Shown here: piece after piece, positions 16,833 to 26,186 of the stretch
Layout: every line of letters begins with the position of its first letter
How positions within the stretch are numbered: position 1 is the stretch's first letter
Assembly (NCBI RefSeq): GCF_014649655.1
Contig: NZ_BMTL01000020.1
Span: forward strand, 1-64,000
From: Streptomyces humidus
GTDB lineage: Bacteria > Actinomycetota > Actinomycetes > Streptomycetales > Streptomycetaceae
DNA length: 64,000 nucleotides
Reading direction: 5' to 3'
Program-made: the position numbers and the translations under genes
The notes under the pieces: model-generated
Database searches by the model: none
Told to the model about the DNA's origin: nothing
What the model saw: the letters and a program-made list of their open reading frames with translations, nothing else

Positions 16833-17504
16833 ATGAACAACTCCGTCATGAACACGACCCGGCTGCTGTGGGCGGGCCTGCGCGCCCTGCTCGTGCTGAC
16901 CCTGGTGACCGGCGTCATCTACCCGCTGGTGATCACCGGCATCGCTCAGGGGCTGTTCCACGACAAGGCGAACGGCTCGGAGATCAAGTCGGACGGCAAG
17001 GTCGTCGGCTCCTCGCTCATCGGGCAGTCGTACAACCTGCCGCTGAAGAAGGGCCAGGAGACCCCCGAGCCCGACCTGAAGTGGTTCCAGGGCCGCCCGG
17101 CCAACGGCCTCGGCAGCAACAGCGTGAACACCCGGTACAAGTTGCTGCTGTCCGGCGCCACCAACCTCTCCGCCGACAGCAAGGACCTCATCCAGCAGGT
17201 GAAGGACGCCAAGGCCGCCGTCATCAAGGACAACTCGGTGCCCGGCTGGACGGTCAGGCCGTCCGAGGTCCCGGCCGACGCGGTGACCTCCTCGGGCTCC
17301 GGCCTGGACCCGAACATCTCCCCGGCGTACGCGGAGATCCAGGCCCACCGGGTTGCCACCGAGAACGGCCTGCCCGTTGCCCGGGTGGAGAAGCTGGTCA
17401 AGGACCACACCCAGGGCCGCACGCTCGGCTTCATGGGCGAGCCCCGGGTGAACGTGCTGGAGCTCAACATCGCGCTCAAGGACCTCGTGGCGAACAGGAG
17501 CTGA
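16833..17504 (+). CDS. kdpC: Potassium-transporting ATPase subunit KdpC
   Basis: 223 residues from ATG 16833; ATG 16848 or GTG 16821 are possible. One N-terminal transmembrane helix (ALLVLTLVTGVIYPLVITGI) is followed by a periplasm-side domain with the family blocks WFQGRPANG, DPNISPAYAEIQAHRVA, and LGFMGEPRVNVLELN. KdpC is the single-span chaperone-like subunit that increases ATP affinity of KdpB. It closes the structural operon. Confidence 0.95.
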   Translation: MNNSVMNTTRLLWAGLRALLVLTLVTGVIYPLVITGIAQGLFHDKANGSEIKSDGKVVGSSLIGQSYNLPLKKGQETPEPDLKWFQGRPANGLGSNSVNTRYKLLLSGATNLSADSKDLIQQVKDAKAAVIKDNSVPGWTVRPSEVPADAVTSSGSGLDPNISPAYAEIQAHRVATENGLPVARVEKLVKDHTQGRTLGFMGEPRVNVLELNIALKDLVANRS

Positions 17505-17639
17505 GGGCGTCATCCGGCGATCCGCACGGGAGCCGGCGACCGGTGAGGGATCTCGGCTCCGCCGACTCCCGCCGCCATGAGGCCGGTTGTGCCGTTCCCG
17601 GTCTTCACGTCCGCCCGTACTGCACGAAAGGCGAATGCA

Positions 17640-17696
17640 CGAGGACGCGCCGCTCTGATCACCGAGCCCGGCATGGGCTACCGCTTCGAGGGATGA
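17640..17696 (+). pseudogene. kdpE: kdpE C-terminal scrap
   Basis: The last codons of an OmpR/KdpE-type response regulator are readable: ALITEPGMGYRFEG then TGA at 17694. The LxTEPGMGYRF end is typical of KdpE's winged helix. Nothing upstream in this frame continues the protein, so the rest has been deleted. Its order relative to the kdpD scrap (E before D) differs from the usual D-E order, which implies rearrangement. Confidence 0.6.
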
Positions 17697-17706
17697 CACG
17701 GCACGC

Positions 17707-17846
17707 GGAAGGCTGCGGATCTGCCTTGGCGCGGCACCCGGCGTCGGCAGGACCTGCGCGATGCCCGACGCCGGGCGGACCGGATCGAGCCGGTCGACAT
17801 GTCGCCCCGGGCGCTGCGCCGCCGTACGGCCCACGGCGACGTCTGA
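17707..17846 (+). pseudogene. kdpD: kdpD N-terminal scraps
   Basis: Two pieces of the KdpD sensor kinase N-terminus in different frames. First GRLRICLGAAPGVGRTCAM (17707-17763), a decayed form of the KdpD Walker-A segment (LGAAPGVGKT). Then RRADRIEPVDMSPRALRRRT (from 17769) ending AHGDV and a stop, matching the later KdpD segment with -VDMxPxALRRRMAHGNVY. About 100 intervening codons and the whole transmembrane/kinase part are missing. Confidence 0.7.
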
Positions 17847-17848
17847 AT

Positions 17849-18013
17849 CGGCTGCGCTGCGATCCCGGTACCCGGGCGTACCACGAACGCCGCACCCAGG
17901 AGGGCAGGACCCGGCGTGCGACCGTCCGGTGCCTCGAGCGATACGCCGCCCGGGAGGTCTGCAACCTGGTCAGGACGGCATCCAGCGTCCCCCCGTTACA
18001 GGGGCGTCCGTGA
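17849..18013 (+). pseudogene. IS110-family transposase, C-terminal remnant
   Basis: About 54 codons reading RCDPGTRAYHERRTQEGRTR, then RATVRCLERYAAREVCNLVR, which match the last residues of actinobacterial IS110 transposases (RRTxEGxTRREIIRCLKRYIAREV). The rest is absent here. The N-terminal part of an IS110 transposase lies at 23428-24150, possibly the other half of the same element. Confidence 0.6.
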
Positions 18014-18133
18014 TACGTGAGAGGGTCTGAGGCGTGAGTGAGACACCGTCGAACACCCTGCAATACCGCTTCGACGGGCCAGAGGAGGCTCCCGTCCTGA
18101 TCCTGGGACCCTCACTGGGCACCACCTGGCACA
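18010..18133 (+). repeat. Left 124-bp copy of the pcaL 5' end (possible attL)
   Basis: Matches 51809-51932 in the same orientation over 124 bases with eight mismatches. It starts ~24 bases before the GTG start and ends inside codon 34 of pcaL. The homology stops abruptly on both sides. Together the two copies bracket ~33.8 kb. Confidence 0.85.
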
Positions 18134-18141
18134 GGTTGTAG
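18034..18141 (+). pseudogene. pcaL: Truncated pcaL 5' fragment
   Basis: GTG 18034 opens the same reading as intact pcaL (SETPSNTLQYRFDGPEEAPV, then LILGPSLGTTWH) but diverges after 33 codons and meets TAG at 18139. Most differences from the intact copy are third-position changes, so the fragment was once under protein-level selection or came from another strain's pcaL. Confidence 0.85.
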
Positions 18142-18747
18142 AGACCGCCTGTCGGCGTCCAGGTCAGTCCAAGGTGACCGCACAGTTCCAGGTCAGAGCG
18201 TCTTGGTCCGGGGGAGTCGACGCAGTCGGTGACATGTGTGTGATAGCGGTGTTCGACGAGAAACCTCGCCGGTGCGGCCCGACGGGGCTTCTCAAACAGG
18301 TGCGTGCAACGTCCGTCGAGGGCGCCGTTGCGCCCGGCTTCTCCCCTCCTGAGCACCCGGAGCAAGGAGGGGGCGACGCCGCCGCTCTGACGGCCGAGGC
18401 ACAGCCCGTCACCCAGGGAATCTCCGCGCCCAAGCGGGAGGCGCCCTTCGCTCCTGCAAACCCAACCGTCTTTGAGGAGTGTCTACGGCACGGCATGTCT
18501 CTCCGCGCGGGCGGATCGCGAACCGCGTCCACGCCACCGACCCAGCGTCGGTAGGTCGGTGCGTGCGTGGTCGTGTGCCGACGTACTGCAAGCGGTCGCG
18601 TCCACGTCACACCGGATCCCTTCCACCAAGAAGGGCAGGCGTGCGGGTCTCACGCGAACCCGTCTCCTCGTCATCGACCAGGGGGGTAACGCTCCGCGAC
18701 CGTTCCGCGAGATAAACGTCCACGCCTCCAGTTGCACACGTCATGGT
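18142..18747. other. 606-bp stretch with no recognised gene
   Basis: Only short frames without family similarity on either strand. It begins exactly where the pcaL fragment ends and runs to the end of the phosphatase gene. Confidence 0.5.
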
Positions 18748-20466
18748 TCAGGACGGCATCCGCAGGGCGAGCAGGGCCACGTCGTCGGTGTTGCCGGGAG
18801 GCATGCGGACGAGTAGCTGATCGCACAGGGTGTCGAGCGGTTCGTGGGCGAGGGCGAGGGCGTGGTGGCGCAGACGGGTGAGGCCGGTGTCGAGGTCGCT
18901 GCCGGGGATTTCGATCAGGCCGTCGGTGTAGAGCAGCAGGGTGGAACCCGGCGGCAGCGACTGCGTGGCGTTCGGTCGGCTGCCGACGGTGCTCGAACCG
19001 GCGCCTAGGAGGAGCCCCTGCCCGGCTTCGAGGTACTGCGCCTGTCCGTCCTGGGCCAGCAGGAGGGGCGGCGGATGCCCGGCGCTGGTCCACCGCAGCG
19101 TCCATGGGCCGGTGTGCGGGCTGCCTTCGAGCAGGGCGAGGACGAGGGTGGCCATGGGGACGGTGGTGATGGCGGGCAGGGCGTCGTCGAGGCGGTCCAC
19201 GACAGCACCGGGTGGGCCTGTGCGGTCCCAGGCCAGTGACCGCAGGATGCCGTGCAGTTGTGCCATGCCGGCCGCGGCGGTGAGATCGTGACCCACGACG
19301 TCGCCGATGACCAGCGCGAGCGTGCCGTCCTTCAGCTCGAAGGCGTCGTACCAGTCGCCACCGACCTGGGAGCCGGCCGGGGCGGGCTGGTAGCGGGCGG
19401 CCAGTTGCAGGCGGCCGAGCCGGGGCAGCGGGGCGAGCAGGTTGCGCTGCATGGCCTCGGCGACGGCACGCTGGCGGCCGAACCGGCGGGCGTTGTCGAT
19501 GACCAGGCCGACCCGGCGGCCGATGTCGCCCACCACTTTCAGATCTTCGGTGTCGAAGGGGGACTCCGGGTCGGTGCGCACCAGCGTCAGGGCGCCGGCG
19601 ACCTGACGGGCGGAGCCCAGCGGCACGGTGATGGCGGATGTCGCGCCCACCGCCCGCAGGAAGCCGCTGTGGACGGCGGCCAGGGCAGAGCCGGCCGGCT
19701 CGGTGACGTCTGCTTCGCGCTGCAGGACGGGATCACCGCCGTTCAATACCTGGACGAGCGGAGAGTGGGCTCTTCCCACCTCCGTCTGGGGCAGGCGCTC
19801 GCGCCAGTCCTCCTGCGCGGCGTGGCGGCCCCCCGGGCCCGTCACCGCCACACGGTGGACCTGTTCGGTACCGACCCGCAGATCCACCGCCGCCCAGTCG
19901 GCCAGGCGGGGAACCAGCAGGCGGCCCAGCCGGGCGAGGGCCTCGTCGATCTCGAGTGTCTGACCCAGCACGTCGGTGATCTCCGCCACCAGCGTCAGCC
20001 GCTCGGTGCGGTCCTCCAGAGCCCGCGTGTAGGCCGCACGCTCCCGGCGCGTGCTGCGGTTGCCGGCGGCGTCGGTCAACAGCACGGCCATGCCCTGGAA
20101 GGCGCTGTCGTCCCTCAGCGGGGAAGCGGACCAGGAGATCGCGGTCAGACGGCCGTCACCGCGCAGACAGATCTCACCCTCCCCCCGTGCCTCGGCTCTC
20201 TCGGCCAGGGACCGCAGTAGTGGGCACTGCTCCCGGGGCACCGGGCCTCCGGCCGCGTCCCGGTGCAGCAGGTCGTGTGCGTCCTCGCCCCGCATGGCGG
20301 CGGCGGCACGGCCCAGCAGGCGCTCGGCGGCCGGGTTGGCCGCGAGAATCCGTCCGGTGGGGTCCACCACGATGAGAGCTGTGCCCAGCCGTCGGACGAC
20401 CTGCCGCCAGAAATCCGGCTCGGCCGCCGACCGGCACCGCCTCTCATCTCCCATGTCCTCCACCAT
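18748..20466 (-). CDS. PAS-GAF-SpoIIE serine phosphatase
   Basis: 572 residues from ATG 20466 (AAAGG ahead); upstream TTG 20559 would add 31. A PAS domain (~15-130; LGTALIVVDPTGRILAANPA), a GAF domain (~175-335), and a PP2C-like SpoIIE domain (~350-570) appear in order. The phosphatase has its metal-binding acidic motifs: QVGGDWYDAFEL, LVIGDVVGHDL, and NTDDVALLALR. In Streptomyces such proteins dephosphorylate anti-anti-sigma factors to release stress sigma factors. No cognate anti-sigma gene is adjacent. It is the first intact gene inside the putative island. Confidence 0.88.
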   Translation of the reverse strand: MVEDMGDERRCRSAAEPDFWRQVVRRLGTALIVVDPTGRILAANPAAERLLGRAAAAMRGEDAHDLLHRDAAGGPVPREQCPLLRSLAERAEARGEGEICLRGDGRLTAISWSASPLRDDSAFQGMAVLLTDAAGNRSTRRERAAYTRALEDRTERLTLVAEITDVLGQTLEIDEALARLGRLLVPRLADWAAVDLRVGTEQVHRVAVTGPGGRHAAQEDWRERLPQTEVGRAHSPLVQVLNGGDPVLQREADVTEPAGSALAAVHSGFLRAVGATSAITVPLGSARQVAGALTLVRTDPESPFDTEDLKVVGDIGRRVGLVIDNARRFGRQRAVAEAMQRNLLAPLPRLGRLQLAARYQPAPAGSQVGGDWYDAFELKDGTLALVIGDVVGHDLTAAAGMAQLHGILRSLAWDRTGPPGAVVDRLDDALPAITTVPMATLVLALLEGSPHTGPWTLRWTSAGHPPPLLLAQDGQAQYLEAGQGLLLGAGSSTVGSRPNATQSLPPGSTLLLYTDGLIEIPGSDLDTGLTRLRHHALALAHEPLDTLCDQLLVRMPPGNTDDVALLALRMPS

Positions 20467-20764
20467 GCCGCCTTTCCAGCCATGCAGACCCTCGCCGGAA
20501 ACCGCGGACGCGTCGGCGGGCCGACACACCAGCGGGTCGACGACTGGCGGAGTTGACAACGATCGGTACGACCTGCATCAACGCTATGCCCGAACGGCAG
20601 GGAACGGGCTCGTCTCGACCGGTCCAAGGCGTACTGTCCAGAAGTGCGCCGGAGTTACCGAGGATCCTTCGAACACCGGTCGAACGCCGGCCTCATGTCT
20701 GTGTCGCTCTCGGTGATCCAGTACGCCGGGCCGGTTCCGGTCGGCCTGAGGCAGGGTTCGCGTC

Positions 20765-20926
20765 ATGACTGCGACCGTCTCCCGCCCGGCCTCACCCCAA
20801 GGCGGGCTCGCCCCCGTCCCTCGCCTCAGGCTCGCTCCCACCGGTTCCGCAACGGCCCTGCTGGACGGCGCCTGGTGGCCGCGCTCGCGCGACCGCGTCA
20901 GCAGCCACCTCAAGGGGGAGCCGTGA
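20765..20926 (+). pseudogene. DUF5994-like protein, truncated N-terminal fragment
   Basis: 53 codons from ATG 20765: the RLRLAPTGSATALLDGAWWP block followed by RSRD matches the start of DUF5994 proteins common in Streptomyces. The sequence then switches to unrelated residues (RVSSHLKGEP) and stops. Full-length members are roughly 150 residues, so this is a remnant. Confidence 0.55.
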
Positions 20927-21040
20927 GGCGGCGCAGCCCCGCCGGGAAGCCGACGGGGCTGTTCCGGCAGTGCGTTTCACCGGATCACTCCAGCCGGGCA
21001 CCGGGACAGGGCTCTGGAGTACGCCGCCGGCGCCGGTGCG

Positions 21041-22093
21041 TCATGCTGGGGCGCTGCCGATACGGGCTCGCCGCAGTGGCGCTCCTGCTCGGTGGAGACT
21101 GGCGAGTGCTTGCCGGTAGGAGGCGATCAGTCCGGTTTCCAGATAGTCGACTCCCAGATCCTGGCAGTAGCGGCGGACGATGGGCCGGGCCCTGCGCAGG
21201 TGTGGGCTGGGCATGCTGGGGAACAGGTGGTGTTCGATCTGGTGGTTCAGGCCGCCCAGGGCGAGGTCGGTGAACCAGCTGCCGCGTACGTTGCGAGCGG
21301 TGAGGACCTGGCGGCGCAGGAAGTCGGGGCGGTCGTCGCCGGTCAGGATCGGCATGCCCTTGTGGTTGGGGGCGAACAGACAACCGAGGTACAGGCCGAA
21401 CAGGCACTGGTGGACGGCCAGGAACGCGATCGCCATGCCGGGTGGGAGGACGAGGAACACTGCGGTCAGGTAGGAGGCGATGTGCCCGTAGAGCAGCGTG
21501 CCGTCCAGGACGCGGTTCTTCAGGGCGCGGTTGCCAAGTGCTCGCGCGCTGGAGACATGAAGGTTGACCCCTTCGAGCAGGAGCAGGGGAAAGAAGAGGA
21601 ACGCCTGCCGGCGGCCAATGATCCTCGGCAGCCCGGTCGCGGCGCGGGCCTGGTCCTGGGACCACACCAGCAGGTCGGGGGCGATGTCGGGATCGAGGCC
21701 CTCCTGGTTGGGGTTGGCGTGGTGGCGGGTGTGTTTGTCCTGCCACCATCCATAGCCCATCCCGATCGCGGCCCCGGCGATGCGGCCGGCCGTCTCGCTG
21801 GGCCGGCGCCGGCGGAAGACCTGGCGGTGGGCGACGTCGTGGGCGAGCAGAGCCACCTGGCCGAACATCATGGCGAGGAACGCGGCGACCGCCAGGGTCC
21901 ACCAGCCGGCGCCGATGACGACGAACGCGCTCCAGCCCCCGGCGTAGGCGACGGCCACGGCGATGGACCGGACAGTGTAGTAGCCGGGGCGCCGGTTCAT
22001 CAGGCCGGCCTCGGCGATCTTCTTGGACAGGCGGGCGAAATCACTGCCGCCTGCGGGGGGAGGTGGGCGACGGGGAGGGGTGTGCGTGGTCAT
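21041..22093 (-). CDS. Membrane fatty-acid desaturase
   Basis: 350 residues from ATG 22093. All three histidine clusters of acyl-lipid/acyl-CoA desaturases are present: HDVAHRQ, HTRHHAN, and HQIEHH, which bind the di-iron centre. Four to six membrane segments alternate with them (SIAVAVAYAGGWSAFVVIGA, LYGHIASYLTAVFLVLPPGM). The HxxHH third box groups it with DesA3/delta-type front-end desaturases. It would introduce double bonds into fatty acids, adjusting membrane fluidity, fitting a stress island. The frame running on to 23044 is antisense to corA and not real. Substrate and position specificity are unknown. Confidence 0.9.
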   Translation of the reverse strand: MTTHTPPRRPPPPAGGSDFARLSKKIAEAGLMNRRPGYYTVRSIAVAVAYAGGWSAFVVIGAGWWTLAVAAFLAMMFGQVALLAHDVAHRQVFRRRRPSETAGRIAGAAIGMGYGWWQDKHTRHHANPNQEGLDPDIAPDLLVWSQDQARAATGLPRIIGRRQAFLFFPLLLLEGVNLHVSSARALGNRALKNRVLDGTLLYGHIASYLTAVFLVLPPGMAIAFLAVHQCLFGLYLGCLFAPNHKGMPILTGDDRPDFLRRQVLTARNVRGSWFTDLALGGLNHQIEHHLFPSMPSPHLRRARPIVRRYCQDLGVDYLETGLIASYRQALASLHRAGAPLRRARIGSAPA

Positions 22094-22348
22094 GCTGTCG
22101 GCGTGTCCTTCCTGGCGGACGGGCCGCATCCGGTCGGGCGGTGTACGCCGGATGCGATGCCGTAGCCGGGTACCCGCATTCCTGCCTTCGGACCGGCACC
22201 CTGGTGCTCGTCGGCCGGAGCCTGCGGATGTCGCCGGGCTTTGACGTCGTGAGATCCGCCCCGGAGGGTGGCCGCTGTCGATGAACCTGCCGCGCTGGCA
22301 ATCAGGGCGAAGTGGCATGAAAGGGATATAAGACACTAGCCTCGGGCC

Positions 22349-23326
22349 ATGGTGACGCGTACCCGGCTGTATCACGACGGCACTCTGGTCCTGGAGGACT
22401 TTCCCGTCGGTGACGTCCCTGCGCATCTCGCTGATCCGGCGTCGGTCCTGTGGCTGGACCTGCACCGGCCCGGAGCCGCTGAACTCACCATGCTCGGTCA
22501 GGAGTTCGGCATCCACGAACTGGCTCTGGAGGATGCCGCCCAGCGTGGACAGCGGCCGAAACTCGACCGCTATCGCACCCACGAGTTCCTCAGCGCCTAC
22601 GCCGTGACCGTCAGCCCGGACGGTGCGCAGCTGACGTACAGCGAGATCGCCGTATTCCTCACCAGTCAGGCCATGATCACCGTCCGCAAGGACGACGGCC
22701 TCGACATCGAGGACGTCGTCGCCCGCTGGGACGAGAGCCCGGACCTGGCCGGCCACGGCGTCGGATTCCTGCTGCACGGTCTGCTCGACCATCTCGTGGA
22801 CGGACACTTCGCCGCGGTCCAGCAACTGGACGACAGCATCGAGGAGTTGGAGGGCCTGCTCTTCGCGGCCGGGCGCCGTGAGATCGACGCCGTGCAGCGC
22901 CGGGTTTTCGCACTGCGTAAGTCGCTCGTCCGGCTGCGCCGTGTCGTGCTTCCGATGCGCGAGGTGGTCAACGGGCTCATGCGTCCCGGCCTGCATCTGA
23001 TCACCGGCCCTCTCGTCCCGTACTACCAGGACGTCTACGACCACGTGCTGCGTGCGACCGAGTGGACGGAATCACTGCGGGACCTGGTGGCCTCGGTCAT
23101 GGAGACGAACCTCTCGGTCCAGGCCAACAGCATGAATCTGATCATGAAGAAGGTGACGAGCTGGGCCGCGATCATCGCCGTTCCCACCGCGATCACCGGC
23201 TACTACGGCCAGAACCTCCCCTATCCCGGTTTCGGCCACGAGTCGGGATTCATCACCTCCGCCGCCGTCATCGTGCTCCTGTCCGCATTGCTGTATCTGA
23301 CGTTCAAGCGCAAGGACTGGCTGTGA
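22349..23326 (+). CDS. corA: CorA-family Mg2+/Co2+ transporter
   Basis: 325 residues. A soluble N-terminal funnel (~1-250; LEDAAQRGQRPKLDRY is the conserved family block) is followed by a long helix and two C-terminal transmembrane segments (~265-284 and ~300-318). The signature after the first membrane helix reads YGQNLP rather than the usual YGMNxP, so the GMN ion-selectivity motif is GQN (residues ~287-289). The protein ends in KRKDWL, typical of the family. It would form pentameric divalent cation channels. No operon partner. Confidence 0.92.
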   Translation: MVTRTRLYHDGTLVLEDFPVGDVPAHLADPASVLWLDLHRPGAAELTMLGQEFGIHELALEDAAQRGQRPKLDRYRTHEFLSAYAVTVSPDGAQLTYSEIAVFLTSQAMITVRKDDGLDIEDVVARWDESPDLAGHGVGFLLHGLLDHLVDGHFAAVQQLDDSIEELEGLLFAAGRREIDAVQRRVFALRKSLVRLRRVVLPMREVVNGLMRPGLHLITGPLVPYYQDVYDHVLRATEWTESLRDLVASVMETNLSVQANSMNLIMKKVTSWAAIIAVPTAITGYYGQNLPYPGFGHESGFITSAAVIVLLSALLYLTFKRKDWL

Positions 23327-23427
23327 CCGGCATCGGCGCCGGCGACCAGGTCCCGGAGGCAGGAAACTACCCAAGCGGGCGGGTGCCGTTCCACCCAGCA
23401 CGTCACGCGCGGGAAAGGCCAACCACC

Positions 23428-24150
23428 ATGACGACCAGACGGCGCAGTACCTCCTGCACCAGCACGGATCCACCTGTTCCCGGCGAAGTCGTCCTGGGCG
23501 TGGACACGCACGGCGAGGTTCACGTCGCCGCCGTGATCTCCCCGCTGGGGAAGGTCCTGGGCACCGAGTCCTTTCCGGCGACGGCGGCCGGCTATCGGTA
23601 GCTGCTCGTGTGGGCCCGCAAGCGGGGGACGGTGCGCCGGGCCGGCGTGGAGGGCACCGGCACCTTCGGCGCTGGCCTGTCCCGCTACCTGCTGGCGCAG
23701 CAGGTCGAGGTGTATGAGGTGAACCGGCCCGACCGCTCGGCCCGCCGGCTGCTGGGGAAGTCGGACCCGCTCGATGCGCAGGCCGCCGCGCGGGCAGTGC
23801 TCAGCGGTCGGGCCCGGGCCCGGGCCAAGTCCGGCGACGGTCCGGTGCGCAGCGCCCGGATGTTGAAACTCGGCAAGGACTCCGCGGTCAAGGCCCGTAC
23901 CCAGGCGATCAACCAGCTCAAAGCCGTTCTGGTCATCGCCGATCCCGCCCTTCGGGAACAGCTGTCCAGCCTGGGCAACCGCGAGCTGTTCCGCACCTGC
24001 GCACGCCTCGGCCTACCCGGCGGCGGGGGTGACGAGGACGCGGTGACCCAGGCCACCCACCTGACGTTGCGCATGCTCGCAGAACGCATCGAGCAGCTCA
24101 CCGGACAGATCGATGAGCTGAACCAACGCCTGACCCAGCTCGTTTCGCTT
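23428..24150 (+). pseudogene. IS110-family transposase, broken
   Basis: Reads as the N-terminal DEDD domain of an IS110 transposase: VVLGVDTHGEVHVAAVISP, AGVEGTGTFGAGLSRYL, and KSDPLDAQAAARAVLSG. A TAG at 23599 interrupts the frame after TAAGYR, where relatives continue without a stop. After ~24150 the similarity ends and the C-terminal Ser domain is missing. It carries two independent inactivations. A C-terminal IS110 fragment sits at 17849-18013. Confidence 0.8.
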
Positions 24151-24579
24151 CCCCCTCCGGCAGCGGGGCGTGACGCCTGCGGCGGGACCGCCCGGTCGAG
24201 GATGAAGGCGGCTGCCCCCGTGGCGCGTCAGGGCCGCAACGATCGATCGACGGCGGGACTGATCCGCACGTCGGCAGGGAGCAGCGCCGAACTGGTCATC
24301 GTTCATCGGCGGAATTCCGCCTGGAGGACAGGTGGCTGTACTGCTGCGCCACCCCGACCCCGGCGCGCGGCCGTGCTCGGTTCCCTGCCGGTGATGGTGG
24401 CCGACGGGCCCGCACCCACCCGCCAGGCCGTGTCGCCCGTGGGGGCTCCGGGCATCGGTTCACACGCTTCGGCGACGGAGCGATTCCCGCACCAGGCAGG
24501 CCGGAACTGTCGGCAGTCCCGCATCCCTGACGGGAGGCTGGAGGCATCGGACATCTGCACGCTGCGCAGCAAAAACCGG
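24151..24579. other. 429-bp stretch without a recognised gene
   Basis: Lies between the IS110 and ettA remnants. Weak frames only; probably decayed sequence. Confidence 0.4.
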
Positions 24580-24927
24580 TTGGCGCGCTGTCGGGCGGCG
24601 AGCAGAACCGGCTCAATCTCGCCCTGACCCTCAAGCAGGGGAGGAAATCTGCTGCTGCTCGACGAGCCGACCAACGACCTCGACGTGGAGAGCCTGGCCT
24701 CGCTGGAGAACGCCCTGCTCGGCTTCCCCGGCTGCGTCATGGTCACCGCCCATGACCGGTGGTTCCTGGACCGCACCGCCACCCGCATCCTGGCCTGGGA
24801 AGGGGGCGCCGACTGGTTCTGGTACGAGGGCAACTTCGCCGCCTGCCAGGCCAACAAGATCGACCGTCTGGGAGCCGAAGCAGCGCGCCCGCACCGCATC
24901 ACCCACCACCGCCTCGCACGCCACTGA
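24580..24927 (+). pseudogene. ettA: ABC-F ATPase (EttA-like), C-terminal remnant with frameshift
   Basis: The second ATPase half is readable: ALSGGEQNRLNLALTLKQG (signature) in one frame, then after a one-base insertion near 24643, LLLLDEPTNDLDVESLASLE (Walker B), VTAHDRWFLDRTATRILAWE and a WFWYEGNFAA tail ending in TGA. This pattern fits EttA, which binds the ribosomal E site and gates translation by energy status. Roughly the first 400 residues are missing, so it is non-functional. Confidence 0.75.
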
Positions 24928-25040
24928 GCCCGCGCCACCGTACCCGGCGGCCGGGGCCACGCCCGCGCCGACAAGACGTCGCCGAGTTCGGCGATGCTGC
25001 GGCACGCAGCGCGCCGGTGCCGGCCGGGTGCTGCCGCGCG

Positions 25041-25769
25041 TCAGTCGGCGGTGATGCGGGTGCCGATATCGCGCCCTTCGCAGATCGCTGCCATGGCGCC
25101 CGCCGCCGCGACGTCGAAGACATGCATGAGCAGGCCCTGCTCCTCGGCCAGGACGAAGGCCGTGGTGTCCATCACCTTCACGCTCCGCTCCAGCGCCTCC
25201 CGGTAGGTGAGATGCTCGTACCGTTTCGCGTCCGGATGCGTCTTCGGATCGCTGTCGTAGACGCCGTCGACTCCGCGCTTGGCGACCAGCAGCGCATCGG
25301 CCGACAGCTCCAGGGACCGCTGCACCGCGGCGTAGTCGGCGGTGACATATGGCTGCCCGGTGCCTCCGGCCAGCAGCACGATCCGGCCGCGCCGCAGGTG
25401 CCGGTCCGCGCGCAGCCGGATGAACGGCTCGGCGACGCTCTGCATCGCAACGGCCGTCATGACCCGCACGTCCGGTTCGCTGCGCGCGGTGAGCGCACCC
25501 CACAGCATCAGGGCGTTCATCACCGTGCCGAGCATGCCGATGTCGTCCGCCTCGGCCCGCCCGATCCCCCAACTCCCGGCCAGCCGCCCCCGGAAGAGGT
25601 TGCCCCCTCCGACGACCACCGCGGTCTGCACACCGAGGTCGTGCACCGAGGCGACCTCGTCCGCCAGCCCAGCCAGGCAGACCGGATCGGTCCCGGTCCC
25701 GGCTGTCCCTGCTGTACCGGCGAACGCCTCGCCGCTGAGCTTGACCACGACACGCGCATAGCGGCCCAC
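25041..25769 (-). CDS. pyrH2: UMP kinase-like protein (PyrH paralogue)
   Basis: 242 residues from GTG 25769, which follows AGGGAGGGAGAGCC. An amino-acid-kinase fold is clear: VVVKLSGEAF (phosphate loop), VVVGGGNLFRG, TVMNALMLWGAL, VAMQSVAEPF, LLAGGTGQPYVTADYAA, and AKRGVDGVYDSDPKTHPDA. These match bacterial PyrH, which phosphorylates UMP to UDP. The housekeeping pyrH normally lies with tsf and frr; this solitary copy in a stress island is probably a second isoform. The C-terminus (CEGRDIGTRITAD) replaces the usual GxxxGTxV end but is close to it. Confidence 0.85.
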   Translation of the reverse strand: MGRYARVVVKLSGEAFAGTAGTAGTGTDPVCLAGLADEVASVHDLGVQTAVVVGGGNLFRGRLAGSWGIGRAEADDIGMLGTVMNALMLWGALTARSEPDVRVMTAVAMQSVAEPFIRLRADRHLRRGRIVLLAGGTGQPYVTADYAAVQRSLELSADALLVAKRGVDGVYDSDPKTHPDAKRYEHLTYREALERSVKVMDTTAFVLAEEQGLLMHVFDVAAAGAMAAICEGRDIGTRITAD

Positions 25770-26186
25770 GGCTCTCCCTCCCTGCACCACAGGGTGACCC
25801 CGCCGCGTGTGGTACGAGCCCGGGTGCAGGGGGCATCACGTGATCGCCCGGCCGTACGGACAGGCACAAGACCATGCTCGGGCGGCTCCCCCGTCGGCGC
25901 ACCCTGTCGGCGGCCACCCTGATGGTCCCTCGCGTGTGGCGCCCGTGATGCCGTGCAGTGCTGCGGCTGCCGACCGGTTCCGTCCGCCATAGCATGGAGC
26001 CCGTTAGAGAAATGCCACCGCGTGCACCCTGTGCTGCACATGTGGCACGCCACCGGACAGTCGCCGCCCGCACACCCGCCGCATCTGAATGAGCTGGCCG
26101 CTCTCCATACCGACCACGGTCCGCGCGGAGGCGCGCCATCCCGTGCAGCACAAGGCAGCCACGGACAAACCGGAAGGGAAAGACCC
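25770..26186. other. 417-bp divergent non-coding region
   Basis: No gene recognised between the divergent pyrH-like and DUF2267 genes; both promoters should lie here. Confidence 0.45.

Noticed and set aside
15516..17834. 772-codon minus-strand frame
   Set aside because: Antisense to kdpB and kdpC, which are unmistakable; Arg/Gly/Asp-rich composition is the usual mirror of GC-rich codons.
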